The position numbers and the translations under genes are program-made. A DNA stretch of 5,157 nucleotides from Oscillibacter sp. UBA6647 (GTDB lineage Bacteria > Bacillota > Clostridia > Oscillospirales > Oscillospiraceae). The DNA lies in NCBI GenBank assembly GCA_002455655.1, contig DKLF01000058.1, positions 1-5,157 on the forward strand. The letters run 5' to 3'. Numbering within the stretch: position 1 is the stretch's first letter; each line of letters starts with the position of its first letter. Of the stretch, positions 1 to 5,157 are shown in pieces. The notes under the pieces are model-generated. The model saw only the letters and a program-made list of their open reading frames with translations. It was not told where the DNA came from and ran no database searches.

Positions 1-366
1 CTCCTTCTTGGCCCGCTCCAGCAGTTCGGGCAGCTCAACGGTTCCATACCGCTGGTAGATGCGCTGCACCAGCGCCAGAGAAAACGCCGTCACGCTGACG
101 GACACCACGATTCCCGTCAGCACCAACCCGCTGGGAATCGGGTTGATGTACAGCGAAGCGTTGGCGGCTCCCTCTTCCACAATGGGTGCGCCGTGTCCCT
201 CGATATACCCCAAAGATGCAAGCAGCATAAAGATGGCAGAATCCATGATGCTCAGCCCGATGACCTTTTTCACCAGATTCTGCTGAAGCATCATGTTCAG
301 AAGTCCGATTCCGAATAAAATCACCGCCACCACGGCAAAGCGGTTCTGCGCAACCAATTGCGGCAT
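1..366 (-). CDS. mrpC: MrpC/MbhG (NuoK-like) antiporter subunit, 3' end cut by window
   Basis: Small membrane subunit of an Mrp-type cation/proton antiporter, homologous to NuoK of complex I and to MbhG of membrane-bound hydrogenases. It opens with ATG at 366, overlapping the TGA of the MrpB fusion by one base (TGATG), with a GGGGGA ribosome site 7 bases upstream. The 122 visible codons contain no stop, so the end lies left of base 1. Three hydrophobic segments are seen, near residues 10-28, 33-53 and 78-101. Family signatures are the segment around residues 34-44 (KVIGLSIMDSA) and the highly characteristic NPIPSGLVLTGIV at 75-87, followed by VTAF. Bacillus MrpC is about 113 residues; this one already exceeds that and has a charged tail (residues 110-122), so it is slightly long. 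Next in line should be an MrpD/MbhH-type ion-translocating subunit, which is not visible. The identification is firm; whether it serves a stand-alone antiporter or a hydrogenase-like complex cannot be decided here. Confidence 0.93.
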   Translation of the reverse strand, partial: MPQLVAQNRFAVVAVILFGIGLLNMMLQQNLVKKVIGLSIMDSAIFMLLASLGYIEGHGAPIVEEGAANASLYINPIPSGLVLTGIVVSVSVTAFSLALVQRIYQRYGTVELPELLERAKKE

Positions 367-1253
367 CAGATCTTCCCCCTTTGAAACATTGCGTAGAATC
401 CATAGATAGCGCAGGCCACCACCAGCCCCACCGCCAGCTCGATCACCGTCATCATCCACTCCATATCGATGGAGAGTCCATTTGCCCCCGCAAAGATATA
501 CACGCCGTAGGTCAGCGTATAGGCAATCAGCCCCACCACCCGCACGCCGTTGTACAGGCTGCGGGTCAGCAGCCTGCTCAGCCGCTCCGGCCCGAAGGCA
601 ACGGAATACAAAATCAGTCCTCCGCTGAGAATCGCGCCTCCGGAAAAGCCCCCTCCCGGGGACGACTCTCCGTTCATCAGCACATATGCCGCAAACAGGA
701 AGACAAACGGAATGAGAAGCTTGGCGGACTTTTGCAGGATGTTGTCCTCATGGGTCCGCTCCGCAGCATCCTCTCGTTTCAGTCTTAGCTGCGCCCGCTC
801 TCCGGTGTTGTTTTTGTCCCTTTGCAGCAAAATCATCACGCTGCTCACCGCCAGAAACAACACGCAACTCTCCCCCAGCGTGTCAAACCCGCGATAGCAC
901 AAAATCATGCCCGTCACCGCGTTGCTGGCGCCCGTCTCCTCCACCGTGTTCTCCAGATAGTGGCGGGACACCTCGTTGTTGGTGGGGTTTCCCGGCTGCC
1001 CGAAGGGCGGAATATAAATCACCGTGGACAGTAGAATAAAAATCAGCATCACGCACAAAAGTCCTGCCGCCAGCGGGTACAGCCCAAGGAATTTTTTCAG
1101 CCGCAGCTTCTCCCGCGCCTCATGCAGTTCGTGCGTCTCCTGTGGCCGCGCGGTGCGCCGATGGTCCATCACATATTGGGTTGTGGGGTCTCCGGCCTCC
1201 ACCTCGCCGTTCACCCAGTCGGCAAACCGCTTCCATCCGCCCCGCTCACTCAT
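366..1253 (-). CDS. mrpB: MbhE-MrpB (MnhB-domain) fusion, Mrp/Mbh antiporter subunit
   Basis: This 295-residue membrane protein carries two subunits that are separate in archaeal Mbh complexes. Residues 1-55 are a charged cytoplasmic-type extension rich in Arg, Glu and His. Residues 57-80 form a membrane helix. Residues 93-143 match the MbhE region, which in classical Mrp is part of the MrpA C-terminus; the key stretch is NAVTGMILCYRGFDTLGE at 111-128. A hydrophilic linker (about 145-172) leads into the MnhB/MrpB domain (about 173-290) with its signature SSPGGGFSGGAI at 197-208 and helices near 175-195, 203-220, 236-256 and 266-289. Bacillus MrpB is about half this length, so the extra half is the fused MbhE part plus the N-terminal extension. 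The start ATG (1253) overlaps the end of the MbhD-like gene by 8 bases, and the stop overlaps the mrpC start. It presumably helps join the MrpA-like and MrpD-like halves of the complex; that role is known for the family and not shown here. Confidence 0.92.
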   Translation of the reverse strand: MSERGGWKRFADWVNGEVEAGDPTTQYVMDHRRTARPQETHELHEAREKLRLKKFLGLYPLAAGLLCVMLIFILLSTVIYIPPFGQPGNPTNNEVSRHYLENTVEETGASNAVTGMILCYRGFDTLGESCVLFLAVSSVMILLQRDKNNTGERAQLRLKREDAAERTHEDNILQKSAKLLIPFVFLFAAYVLMNGESSPGGGFSGGAILSGGLILYSVAFGPERLSRLLTRSLYNGVRVVGLIAYTLTYGVYIFAGANGLSIDMEWMMTVIELAVGLVVACAIYGFYAMFQRGKI

Positions 1254-1497
1254 CCCGCGTTCCTTTCAGCGCATTGATTTTCTTCAGCGTCAGAAAGAAG
1301 AGGATCCCGCTGACGCCCGCGCCAACCGCCGCCTCCGTCATGGCCAAATCCGGGCTTTCCAGCACGCTCCACAGCACCGCCAGCATCACGGAAAACGAGA
1401 GATACACAATGACCGACGCCAGCAGCCGCTTACAAAGCGGAGCCGCCGCCGCGCAGACAATCAAGCCAACCAGCAAAATATTTTCCAATAGCGTCAT
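1246..1497 (-). CDS. mbhD: MbhD-like subunit (DUF4040; stand-alone piece of the MrpA C-terminus)
   Basis: An 83-residue protein with three predicted membrane helices (about 5-20, 27-46, 52-71). It contains the diagnostic motif ESPDLAMTEAAVGAG (residues 47-61), with acidic residues Glu47, Asp50 and Glu55 next to or in the third helix. In classical Mrp antiporters this segment is part of the C-terminus of the large MrpA subunit; in Mbh hydrogenases and related complexes it is the separate subunit MbhD. Here it is separate. ATG at 1497 overlaps the mrpG stop in an ATGA four-base overlap, and its own stop lies 8 bases inside the next gene. The acidic residues are thought to line an ion path in the family; that is general knowledge and not proven for this protein. 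Length and motif fit the family well. Confidence 0.9.
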   Translation of the reverse strand: MTLLENILLVGLIVCAAAAPLCKRLLASVIVYLSFSVMLAVLWSVLESPDLAMTEAAVGAGVSGILFFLTLKKINALKGTRDE

Positions 1498-1817
1498 CGT
1501 ATCTCCACCTTACATTCCGCCTTCAGATTGGGATTGGTGACTGTTTCCACCTGCGCGATCAGGTGACTTGCCACGGGACTGGTAATCCATAAAAACACCA
1601 GAATTAACAGCGCCTTCAGGGAGGCAAGGGTCGGCGCATGGAATAAAATAATCCCCATCAGAATGCAGAAAATTCCCAGCGCGTCTCCCACGGCGGCGGC
1701 GTGCATCCGGTTAAGGGCCCGGTCAAACCGGAAAAGCCCCAGTACCGCCGTAAAAAACGTAAATACGCCAAAGGCCAGAAATACCAGCCCCAGCCCGGTC
1801 ACTATGTCACTCCCCAT
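1494..1817 (-). CDS. mrpG: MrpG/MnhG/MbhC antiporter subunit
   Basis: A 107-residue protein of the PhaG/MnhG/YufB family, a small three-helix subunit of Mrp antiporters and of the equivalent module in Mbh hydrogenases. Helices lie near residues 5-29, 45-60 and 66-88. Family landmarks are the basic stretch FRFDRALNRMHA (29-40), then GDALG (44-48, where most relatives have DTLG), and TSPVASHLIA (79-88) closing the last helix. The length matches the family, followed by a short polar tail. ATG at 1817 lies 11 bases inside the end of mrpF, and the stop overlaps the MbhD-like start. An internal GTG a few codons in is possible, but the upstream ATG keeps the whole first helix and is preferred. Confidence 0.93.
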   Translation of the reverse strand: MGSDIVTGLGLVFLAFGVFTFFTAVLGLFRFDRALNRMHAAAVGDALGIFCILMGIILFHAPTLASLKALLILVFLWITSPVASHLIAQVETVTNPNLKAECKVEIR

Positions 1818-2139
1818 GCTCCGCCGTCTCCCCTTCCTCCAATGCAGCCTTGGCGCACTTTTCCTTGCGCCAGTGGCGTATCAGCACCATCCGGGCCATC
1901 ACCGTCACCGTCAAAAAACTCAAAAGGGCGTAAACCAGCGCCACATCCACCAAAAAGGCCTCGCCCAGCCGCACCGACAAGATGGCAATTACCGCTACGG
2001 CCATGGTGTTGATCATGTTTACAGCCACAATCCGGTCGGTAAACCGCGGACCAATCACCGCACGCACCAGCGTGGCCAGCATCAGCACCGCCAGTAAAAC
2101 CACCGCCGCCGTCAGCGCCGCGTTTTTCACATCGGTCAT
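1807..2139 (-). CDS. mrpF: MrpF/MnhF/MbhB antiporter subunit
   Basis: A 110-residue three-helix membrane protein (about 7-28, 38-56, 64-86) of the MrpF/PhaF/MnhF family. Two family signatures are clear: GPRFTDRIVAVNMINT (30-45), containing the conserved Asp35-Arg36 pair, and LVDVALVYALLSF (63-75), with Asp65 inside the third helix. Mutations at equivalent acidic residues impair MrpF in other bacteria, which is established family knowledge. The last 20 residues are charged and Lys/Glu-rich, somewhat longer than in Bacillus MrpF (about 94 residues). The start overlaps the mrpE stop by four bases (ATGA), and the end overlaps mrpG by 11, so translation of E-F-G is probably coupled. The encoded complex resides in the cytoplasmic membrane and exchanges Na+ or another monovalent cation for H+. 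Confidence 0.94.
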   Translation of the reverse strand: MTDVKNAALTAAVVLLAVLMLATLVRAVIGPRFTDRIVAVNMINTMAVAVIAILSVRLGEAFLVDVALVYALLSFLTVTVMARMVLIRHWRKEKCAKAALEEGETAEHGE

Positions 2140-2600
2140 ACGTTCTTCTCCAAGCCCAGCAGCTTTCGCTCAAATTCGCCATGCTCCAGCCCCTTGGCAA
2201 GAGACGCATCCAGCGTGTGGACGCACAAAAGATTTTCCTCCTGAGATACGACAATGGTCCCCGCTGTCAGCGTAATGGCGTCGCTGAGAGCGGCCCGGGC
2301 GCTCTGGTGCATTAAATCCGTCCGAAACCAGATAAGTCTTGGTTCCATGTTCCGTCCCTTTGTGTAAATAAGACGCATGACCACCAGTCCCGCCAAAAGC
2401 ATCTCCTTCACCAGATAGGCGAGATACCGAATGGCGCTGCCCGTTTTTTTCAAAGCCGCCCAGTCTCCCCTGGGACTGTATCCCAGAGTTTTGCAGGCCA
2501 GCAGGTATATTCCTGCGGAAACGGCGCCCCCGATGATGCAGACCTCAAGGTCCAACTCTCCCGATAAAAATATCCACAGTCCAAACAGTAAAATCAGCAA
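2136..2600 (-). CDS. mrpE: MrpE/MnhE/MbhA antiporter subunit (TTG start)
   Basis: First antiporter gene of the operon, encoding about 154 residues. The open frame extends back to an ATG at 2687 inside lysR, but those added residues are hydrophilic and unlike MrpE. TTG at 2600 has a GAAGGGGG ribosome site 7 bases upstream and gives the normal family length (Bacillus MrpE is about 158). It also starts just before the first helix (beginning LILLFGLWIFLSG), as family members do, so it is preferred. A second helix follows directly. After a basic loop comes the segment YLAYLVKEMLLAGLVVMRLIY, then a soluble C-terminal domain with DAITLTAGTIVV and CVHTLDASL, matching the MrpE pattern ITLTPGT...HxxD. 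The gene begins 37 bases after the lysR stop, with no hairpin in the gap, so it is probably on the same transcript. The stop overlaps mrpF by four bases. Confidence 0.9.
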   Translation of the reverse strand: MLILLFGLWIFLSGELDLEVCIIGGAVSAGIYLLACKTLGYSPRGDWAALKKTGSAIRYLAYLVKEMLLAGLVVMRLIYTKGRNMEPRLIWFRTDLMHQSARAALSDAITLTAGTIVVSQEENLLCVHTLDASLAKGLEHGEFERKLLGLEKNV

Positions 2601-2607
2601 GCCGCCG

Positions 2608-2615
2608 CCCCCTTC
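2608..2615 (-). promoter_or_regulatory. Ribosome binding site that sets the mrpE TTG start
   Basis: Read on the minus strand, GAAGGGGG lies 7 bases before TTG at 2600. It is the only purine-rich Shine-Dalgarno-like run correctly placed for a start close to the first MrpE helix. No in-frame ATG occurs between the lysR stop and that helix, so this site decides the start. Confidence 0.6.
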
Positions 2616-2637
2616 GGTTAAATTTCCTGCCGTCCCC

Positions 2638-3531
2638 TCACGGGAGTTTGTCTGCGCCAGGCCGCTCTTTCGCGTACTCCTGCACATACCTTATAAAATT
2701 CCGCGTCACGGGGGACACGGATTTCAATTGCGGCACGCCCATTCCCAGAATGCGGTACTGGGGCGGGTCCAGCGGCATGGCCACCGCGTCGCTGCGATAG
2801 TTGCGCAAAAGCAGCTCCGACAGGATGGAAACCCCCAGCCCCGCCGTCACCAGATTGACGATTGCATAGTCGTTGCAGGCGGAAAAGCGGATGTGTGGGT
2901 AGTGTTCCAACTGGTCCAGCACATGATGTACCTCGTAGTCATAACCCGCCATGGGCATAATAAACTGCTCATTTTTAAACGCCTCTACAGGTACGGAATT
3001 TCTCTCCGTCAAAGGGTGGCCCGGCGGTAGCAGCGCCAGCATCTCGTCCCTGCACAGAGGCAGCCAGTCAAAGGACCGGCTTTCTCCGCCGGTGTACAGG
3101 CACAAATCCGCCTCGTGGGCGTCCATCATGGCGTTGATGCGGTCCGCGCCCCCCTCAATGATCTGAATCTCCACATTGGGATAGTCCTTTTGAAAGGCGC
3201 TGATGATGTTTGGAAGCCAGTAACTGGCCATGCTGGAAAAGGATGCAATCCGAATATGCCCCGTATCCGCGCCCTTGATCTTCGCAATGTTCTGCTCCAG
3301 ATTTTCGTTGGTGCTCAATAGCTGGCGGATAATGGGCAGCAACATCTCCCCCTCGGAATTGGGGCGAATGCCCGAGGAGGTGCGAATCATCAGGGAAAAT
3401 CCCACCTCATCCTCCAGAGACTGCATCATGTGACTGATGCCCGACTGCGTATACCCAAGCTCTTCGGACGCTTTCGACAGGCTCCCCAGCTCCACGGCAC
3501 GGACGAACGCCTCGTATTTTTTTATGTTCAC
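2638..3531 (-). CDS. LysR-family transcriptional regulator heading the antiporter operon
   Basis: A complete 297-residue LysR-type regulator. The N-terminal winged helix-turn-helix covers about residues 2-60; the recognition region is SLSKASEELGYTQSGISHMM (17-36), followed by SLEDEVGFSLMIR. A linker helix (about 60-88) leads to the periplasmic-binding-protein-like effector domain (about 91-285), opening with GHIRIASFSSMASYWLP. The effector is not recognisable. The start is GTG at 3531, with AAAGGGCGG about 8 bases upstream; an in-frame TAG lies two codons before, so no longer start exists. Most LysR genes are divergent from their targets. This one is the first gene of the same-strand cluster and is followed by mrpE after 37 bases. 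A T-N11-A inverted repeat at 3640-3656 lies upstream of its own predicted promoter, so autoregulation together with the antiporter genes is a reasonable inference. The family assignment is certain; target and signal are inferred or unknown. Confidence 0.94.
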   Translation of the reverse strand: MNIKKYEAFVRAVELGSLSKASEELGYTQSGISHMMQSLEDEVGFSLMIRTSSGIRPNSEGEMLLPIIRQLLSTNENLEQNIAKIKGADTGHIRIASFSSMASYWLPNIISAFQKDYPNVEIQIIEGGADRINAMMDAHEADLCLYTGGESRSFDWLPLCRDEMLALLPPGHPLTERNSVPVEAFKNEQFIMPMAGYDYEVHHVLDQLEHYPHIRFSACNDYAIVNLVTAGLGVSILSELLLRNYRSDAVAMPLDPPQYRILGMGVPQLKSVSPVTRNFIRYVQEYAKERPGADKLP

Positions 3532-3592
3532 GCGCTATGCCGCCCTTTCATGTTTCTTAGTACAAATAGGACATTCTCTAATATCCTTCTTT

Positions 3593-3621
3593 ATGTTATC
3601 GTATTTATTTTTGAAATGCAA
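3593..3621 (-). promoter_or_regulatory. Putative sigma-A promoter for the lysR-mrp operon
   Basis: On the minus strand TTGCAT (3621-3616) and TAACAT (3598-3593) are separated by exactly 17 bases, in the most AT-rich part of the window. The -35 matches consensus at 3 of 6 positions and the -10 at 4 of 6. Transcription would begin near 3586, leaving a leader of about 55 bases before the lysR GTG. The weak elements fit a promoter that needs activation, as is common for LysR-controlled genes. Assigned by eye. Confidence 0.4.
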
Positions 3622-3639
3622 GATTTTTTTATGTCTGTT

Positions 3640-3656
3640 CATAAATCCGTTTTATG
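3640..3656. promoter_or_regulatory. Putative LysR-type operator (perfect inverted repeat, T-N11-A)
   Basis: CATAAA-N5-TTTATG is a perfect 6-base inverted repeat. It contains the T-N11-A core within ATAAA-N5-TTTAT that is typical of LysR-type boxes. Its centre (3648) is about 62 bases upstream of the start predicted from the -10 at 3593-3598, close to the usual -65 position of LysR recognition sites. The repeat and spacing are seen directly; binding by the adjacent regulator is inferred. Confidence 0.45.
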
Positions 3657-3729
3657 CCGGTTTTTTATATCCTCCCGTCCTTTTTCCGGTATTTGGAAGC
3701 AGCAGTCCGCTTGCTGGCTCTTCTCCGTA

Positions 3730-3762
3730 AAAAGGACCGCCATCTTTTCCGGCGGCTCTTTT
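3730..3762. other. Imperfect hairpin in the divergent intergenic region
   Basis: Arms 3730-3741 (AAAAGGACCGCC) and 3751-3762 (GGCGGCTCTTTT) pair over 12 positions, with one G-T wobble and one A-C mismatch, around a 9-base loop. A-rich and T-rich outer ends give it the look of a bidirectional intrinsic terminator. It lies just upstream of the predicted sigma-E promoter and may insulate that promoter from read-through. The T-runs are short and interrupted, so this is tentative. Confidence 0.3.
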
Positions 3763-3766
3763 CCTC

Positions 3767-3795
3767 GCATATCCCTCCTCGTCTTCGCATAGGCT
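3767..3795 (+). promoter_or_regulatory. Putative sporulation sigma-E promoter for the LysM-GH18 gene
   Basis: GCATATC (3767-3773), then 14 bases, then CATAGGCT (3788-3795). Compared with the Bacillus sigma-E consensus KMATATT-N14-CATACAHT, this is 6 of 7 and 6 of 8 matches with exact spacing. Transcription would start near 3802, just before the AAGGGGG ribosome site at 3804-3810. It fits the gene product, because yaaH of Bacillus subtilis is a known sigma-E (mother cell) gene. Motif match by eye; no vegetative promoter was evident closer to the gene. Confidence 0.45.
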
Positions 3796-3819
3796 TTTCC
3801 AACAAGGGGGAATGTTGAA

Positions 3820-5094
3820 ATGATGATTCATGTGGTCGCCGCCGGCGAAACCGTCGATTCCATCGCCGCCGCTTATGGGGTTGATCCCTTCCGACTGGCA
3901 GCGGATAACGAGGTGGGAGCCTCCGGCGCTCTTGCAGTGGGACAAACTCTGGTTGTCCGATTTCCGGAGCTGGTCCATGCCGTCCGTTTCGGAGATACGC
4001 TGACTTCCATTGCAGCGGAATATGGCGTAAGTGTCCGGAAGCTCTATCAGAACAACTGGAGTCTGGGCGGTCTTCCCGCGCTGGAGGAAGGGATGGAGCT
4101 TGTCATCGCTTATCAGGACCCGCCCACTGACTCCGCCATTTTCAACGGCTATGCTTACCCCTTTACCGACACGCTGCTGCTGGACGCACAAACGCCATAC
4201 CTCACCTATCTCACACCCTTTACCTACGGTATCACGGCGGAAGGGGGCCTTCTCCCGCTGAACGACGACGCGCTGCTGCTCTCCGCCAGAACCCATGGGG
4301 CGCGGCCTGTGCTTCATCTTTCCTCCTACACGGAGGAGGATCAGTTTGACTCCGAGCGCGCCACGCTGGTCCTCACAGACGAGGCCGCACAAAACCGGCT
4401 TATCTCCGATGTAGATGCCCTACTGCGCGAAAAGGGCTTTGCGGGAATCGACGTGGATTTCGAGTTTCTTCCCGCCGCTCTGGCCCAGCCTTATACGGAC
4501 TTTCTCGCCCGCCTGCGCCGCGTTTTCGGTGCGCAGGGCTATTTTGTCTGGGCGGCTCTTTCGCCCAAAACCTCGTCCGCCCAGCCGGGCCTGCTCTATG
4601 AAGCCCACGACTATGCCGCCATCTCCTCCTCCGTGGACGCCGTCCTCCTAATGACGTACGAATGGGGTTACACTTACGGTCCTCCCATGCCTGTCTCTCC
4701 CCTGCCGCAGGTCCGGGCGGTGCTGGACTATGCCGTCACGCAGATTCCCCCTGAAAAAGTTTTCCTCGGCCTTTCCAACTATGGCTACGACTGGACTCTC
4801 CCCTTTGTGGCCGGCGAGTCCAAGGCCCAGTCCATCTCCAATCAGCGGGCCATCGAGCTGGCCATCCAATATGATGTCGCCATTGAGTATGACGAGACGA
4901 CGCAGGCCCCCTTTTTCCACTATACCGATCAGGACGGCGCGGTCCACGAGGTCTGGTTTGACGACGCGCGCAGTCTCTCTGCCCGCCTCCTCCTCATCCG
5001 GGAATACGGCTTTCAGGGCGCGGGCATCTGGAACGTCACCCGTCCCTTTTCTCAGCTTTACCTCGTTATGGCCTCGCTGTACGACCTCTCTTGA
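3820..5094 (+). CDS. sleL: Two-LysM glycoside hydrolase family 18 protein, YaaH/SleL-type spore cortex hydrolase
   Basis: A complete 424-residue protein, matching Bacillus YaaH/SleL (about 430) in length and architecture. LysM domain 1 spans about residues 3-47 (HVVAAGETVDSIAAAYGV) and LysM 2 about 52-96 (HAVRFGDTLTSIAAEYGV); these bind peptidoglycan glycan chains. The GH18 barrel covers about 105-420. The catalytic strand is GIDVDFE, with Asp211, Asp213 and the acid/base Glu215; the first Asp of the full DxxDxDxE motif is replaced by Ala208. Other YaaH-type landmarks are MTYEWG (278-283), NYGYDWTLP (320-328), EVWFDDARSLSARL (377-390) and GAGIWN (400-405). There is no signal peptide, as in YaaH, which is made in the mother cell and deposited on the spore. 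The relatives act on cortex peptidoglycan fragments as N-acetylglucosaminidases during germination. ATG at 3820 is chosen over ATG at 3823 because AAGGGGG lies 9 bases upstream. It is transcribed divergently from the antiporter operon. The exact cleavage specificity is inferred. Confidence 0.92.
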   Translation: MMIHVVAAGETVDSIAAAYGVDPFRLAADNEVGASGALAVGQTLVVRFPELVHAVRFGDTLTSIAAEYGVSVRKLYQNNWSLGGLPALEEGMELVIAYQDPPTDSAIFNGYAYPFTDTLLLDAQTPYLTYLTPFTYGITAEGGLLPLNDDALLLSARTHGARPVLHLSSYTEEDQFDSERATLVLTDEAAQNRLISDVDALLREKGFAGIDVDFEFLPAALAQPYTDFLARLRRVFGAQGYFVWAALSPKTSSAQPGLLYEAHDYAAISSSVDAVLLMTYEWGYTYGPPMPVSPLPQVRAVLDYAVTQIPPEKVFLGLSNYGYDWTLPFVAGESKAQSISNQRAIELAIQYDVAIEYDETTQAPFFHYTDQDGAVHEVWFDDARSLSARLLLIREYGFQGAGIWNVTRPFSQLYLVMASLYDLS

Positions 5095-5134
5095 ATCATC
5101 TTTCTTGCTTCCTCCCCAGCCAAATCACAGCGGC

Positions 5135-5157
5135 CCCGCGGAGCAAAACTCCGCGGG
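5135..5157 (+). terminator. Rho-independent terminator hairpin, cut by window end
   Basis: CCCGCGGAG (5135-5143) and CTCCGCGGG (5149-5157) form a perfect 9-base GC-rich stem with loop CAAAA, starting 40 bases after the LysM-GH18 stop codon. The position and stability fit an intrinsic terminator. The T-run that would confirm it lies beyond the last base, so it cannot be seen. Confidence 0.7.

Noticed and set aside
35..403. Minus-strand open frame overlapping the mrpC region
   Set aside because: It is in a different frame from mrpC. The mrpC frame carries clear NuoK-type motifs and a coupled start at 366, while this one is Arg/Gly/His-rich with no family resemblance.
381..2275. Several plus-strand open frames opposite the antiporter genes
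   Set aside because: All lie antisense to well-supported membrane proteins, have compositions typical of shadow frames, and overlap each other.
3534..3557. Seven-codon ATG frame overlapping the lysR GTG (possible leader peptide)
   Set aside because: No ribosome site precedes the ATG and no attenuator-like structure follows it.
3430..3792. Plus-strand open frame crossing the intergenic region with a hydrophobic middle
   Set aside because: Its first third is antisense to lysR and the hydrophobicity comes from T-rich intergenic DNA. No ribosome site or family motif is seen.
3812..3823. Three-codon ATG-TTG-AAA-TGA frame just before the hydrolase start
   Set aside because: Only one base separates it from the ribosome site, too close for initiation; probably chance.
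3652..4392. Long minus-strand open frame (246 codons) antisense to the LysM-GH18 gene
   Set aside because: It mirrors the codon pattern of the opposite strand. The predicted protein is low in recognisable motifs, and the LysM and GH18 signatures on the plus strand are unambiguous.
1..5157. CRISPR arrays, tRNA or rRNA genes, insertion sequences, phage or defence genes
   Set aside because: No repeated spacer units, tRNA-like cloverleafs, transposase motifs or long direct or inverted repeats were visible; coding density is fully explained by the listed genes.

Overview
The window looks like chromosomal DNA from an endospore-forming member of the Clostridia, probably Oscillospiraceae-like. This is inferred from three things: moderately high GC coding DNA, strong AGGGGG-type ribosome binding sites, and a YaaH/SleL-type spore cortex hydrolase. 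The species cannot be named from the sequence.

Left and centre, minus strand (3531 down to 1): a tightly packed operon read right to left. It starts with a LysR-family regulator and continues with mrpE, mrpF, mrpG, a small MbhD-like (DUF4040) subunit, an MbhE-MrpB fusion and mrpC, which runs off the left edge. From mrpE to mrpC every gene overlaps the next by 1 to 11 bases, so translation is probably coupled. All six are membrane subunits of an Mrp-type cation/proton antiporter module. The order is not the textbook mrpABCDEFG. It is E-F-G-(A C-terminal piece 1)-(A C-terminal piece 2 fused to B)-C, the arrangement seen in the antiporter half of membrane-bound hydrogenase (Mbh) and related complexes. 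The ion-pumping MrpD/MbhH-type subunit, and any attached redox module, would lie past base 1 and cannot be seen here.

Intergenic region (3532-3819, 288 bases): an AT-rich divergent control region. On the minus strand it holds a plausible sigma-A promoter for the regulator-antiporter operon. A perfect inverted repeat with the T-N11-A signature of LysR-type operators sits about 62 bases upstream of the predicted transcription start. On the plus strand, next to the hydrolase gene, is a good match to a sporulation sigma-E promoter. An imperfect hairpin lies between the two.

Right, plus strand (3820-5094): a complete two-LysM plus glycoside hydrolase family 18 protein of the YaaH/SleL spore germination type. 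It is followed by a strong GC-rich hairpin cut by the window end, probably its terminator.

The antiporter operon and the hydrolase appear to be separate, divergent transcription units with different sigma factors; nothing in the sequence links them functionally. The most notable points are the Mbh-like subunit layout, the LysR regulator heading the operon, and the legible regulatory sites between the two units.
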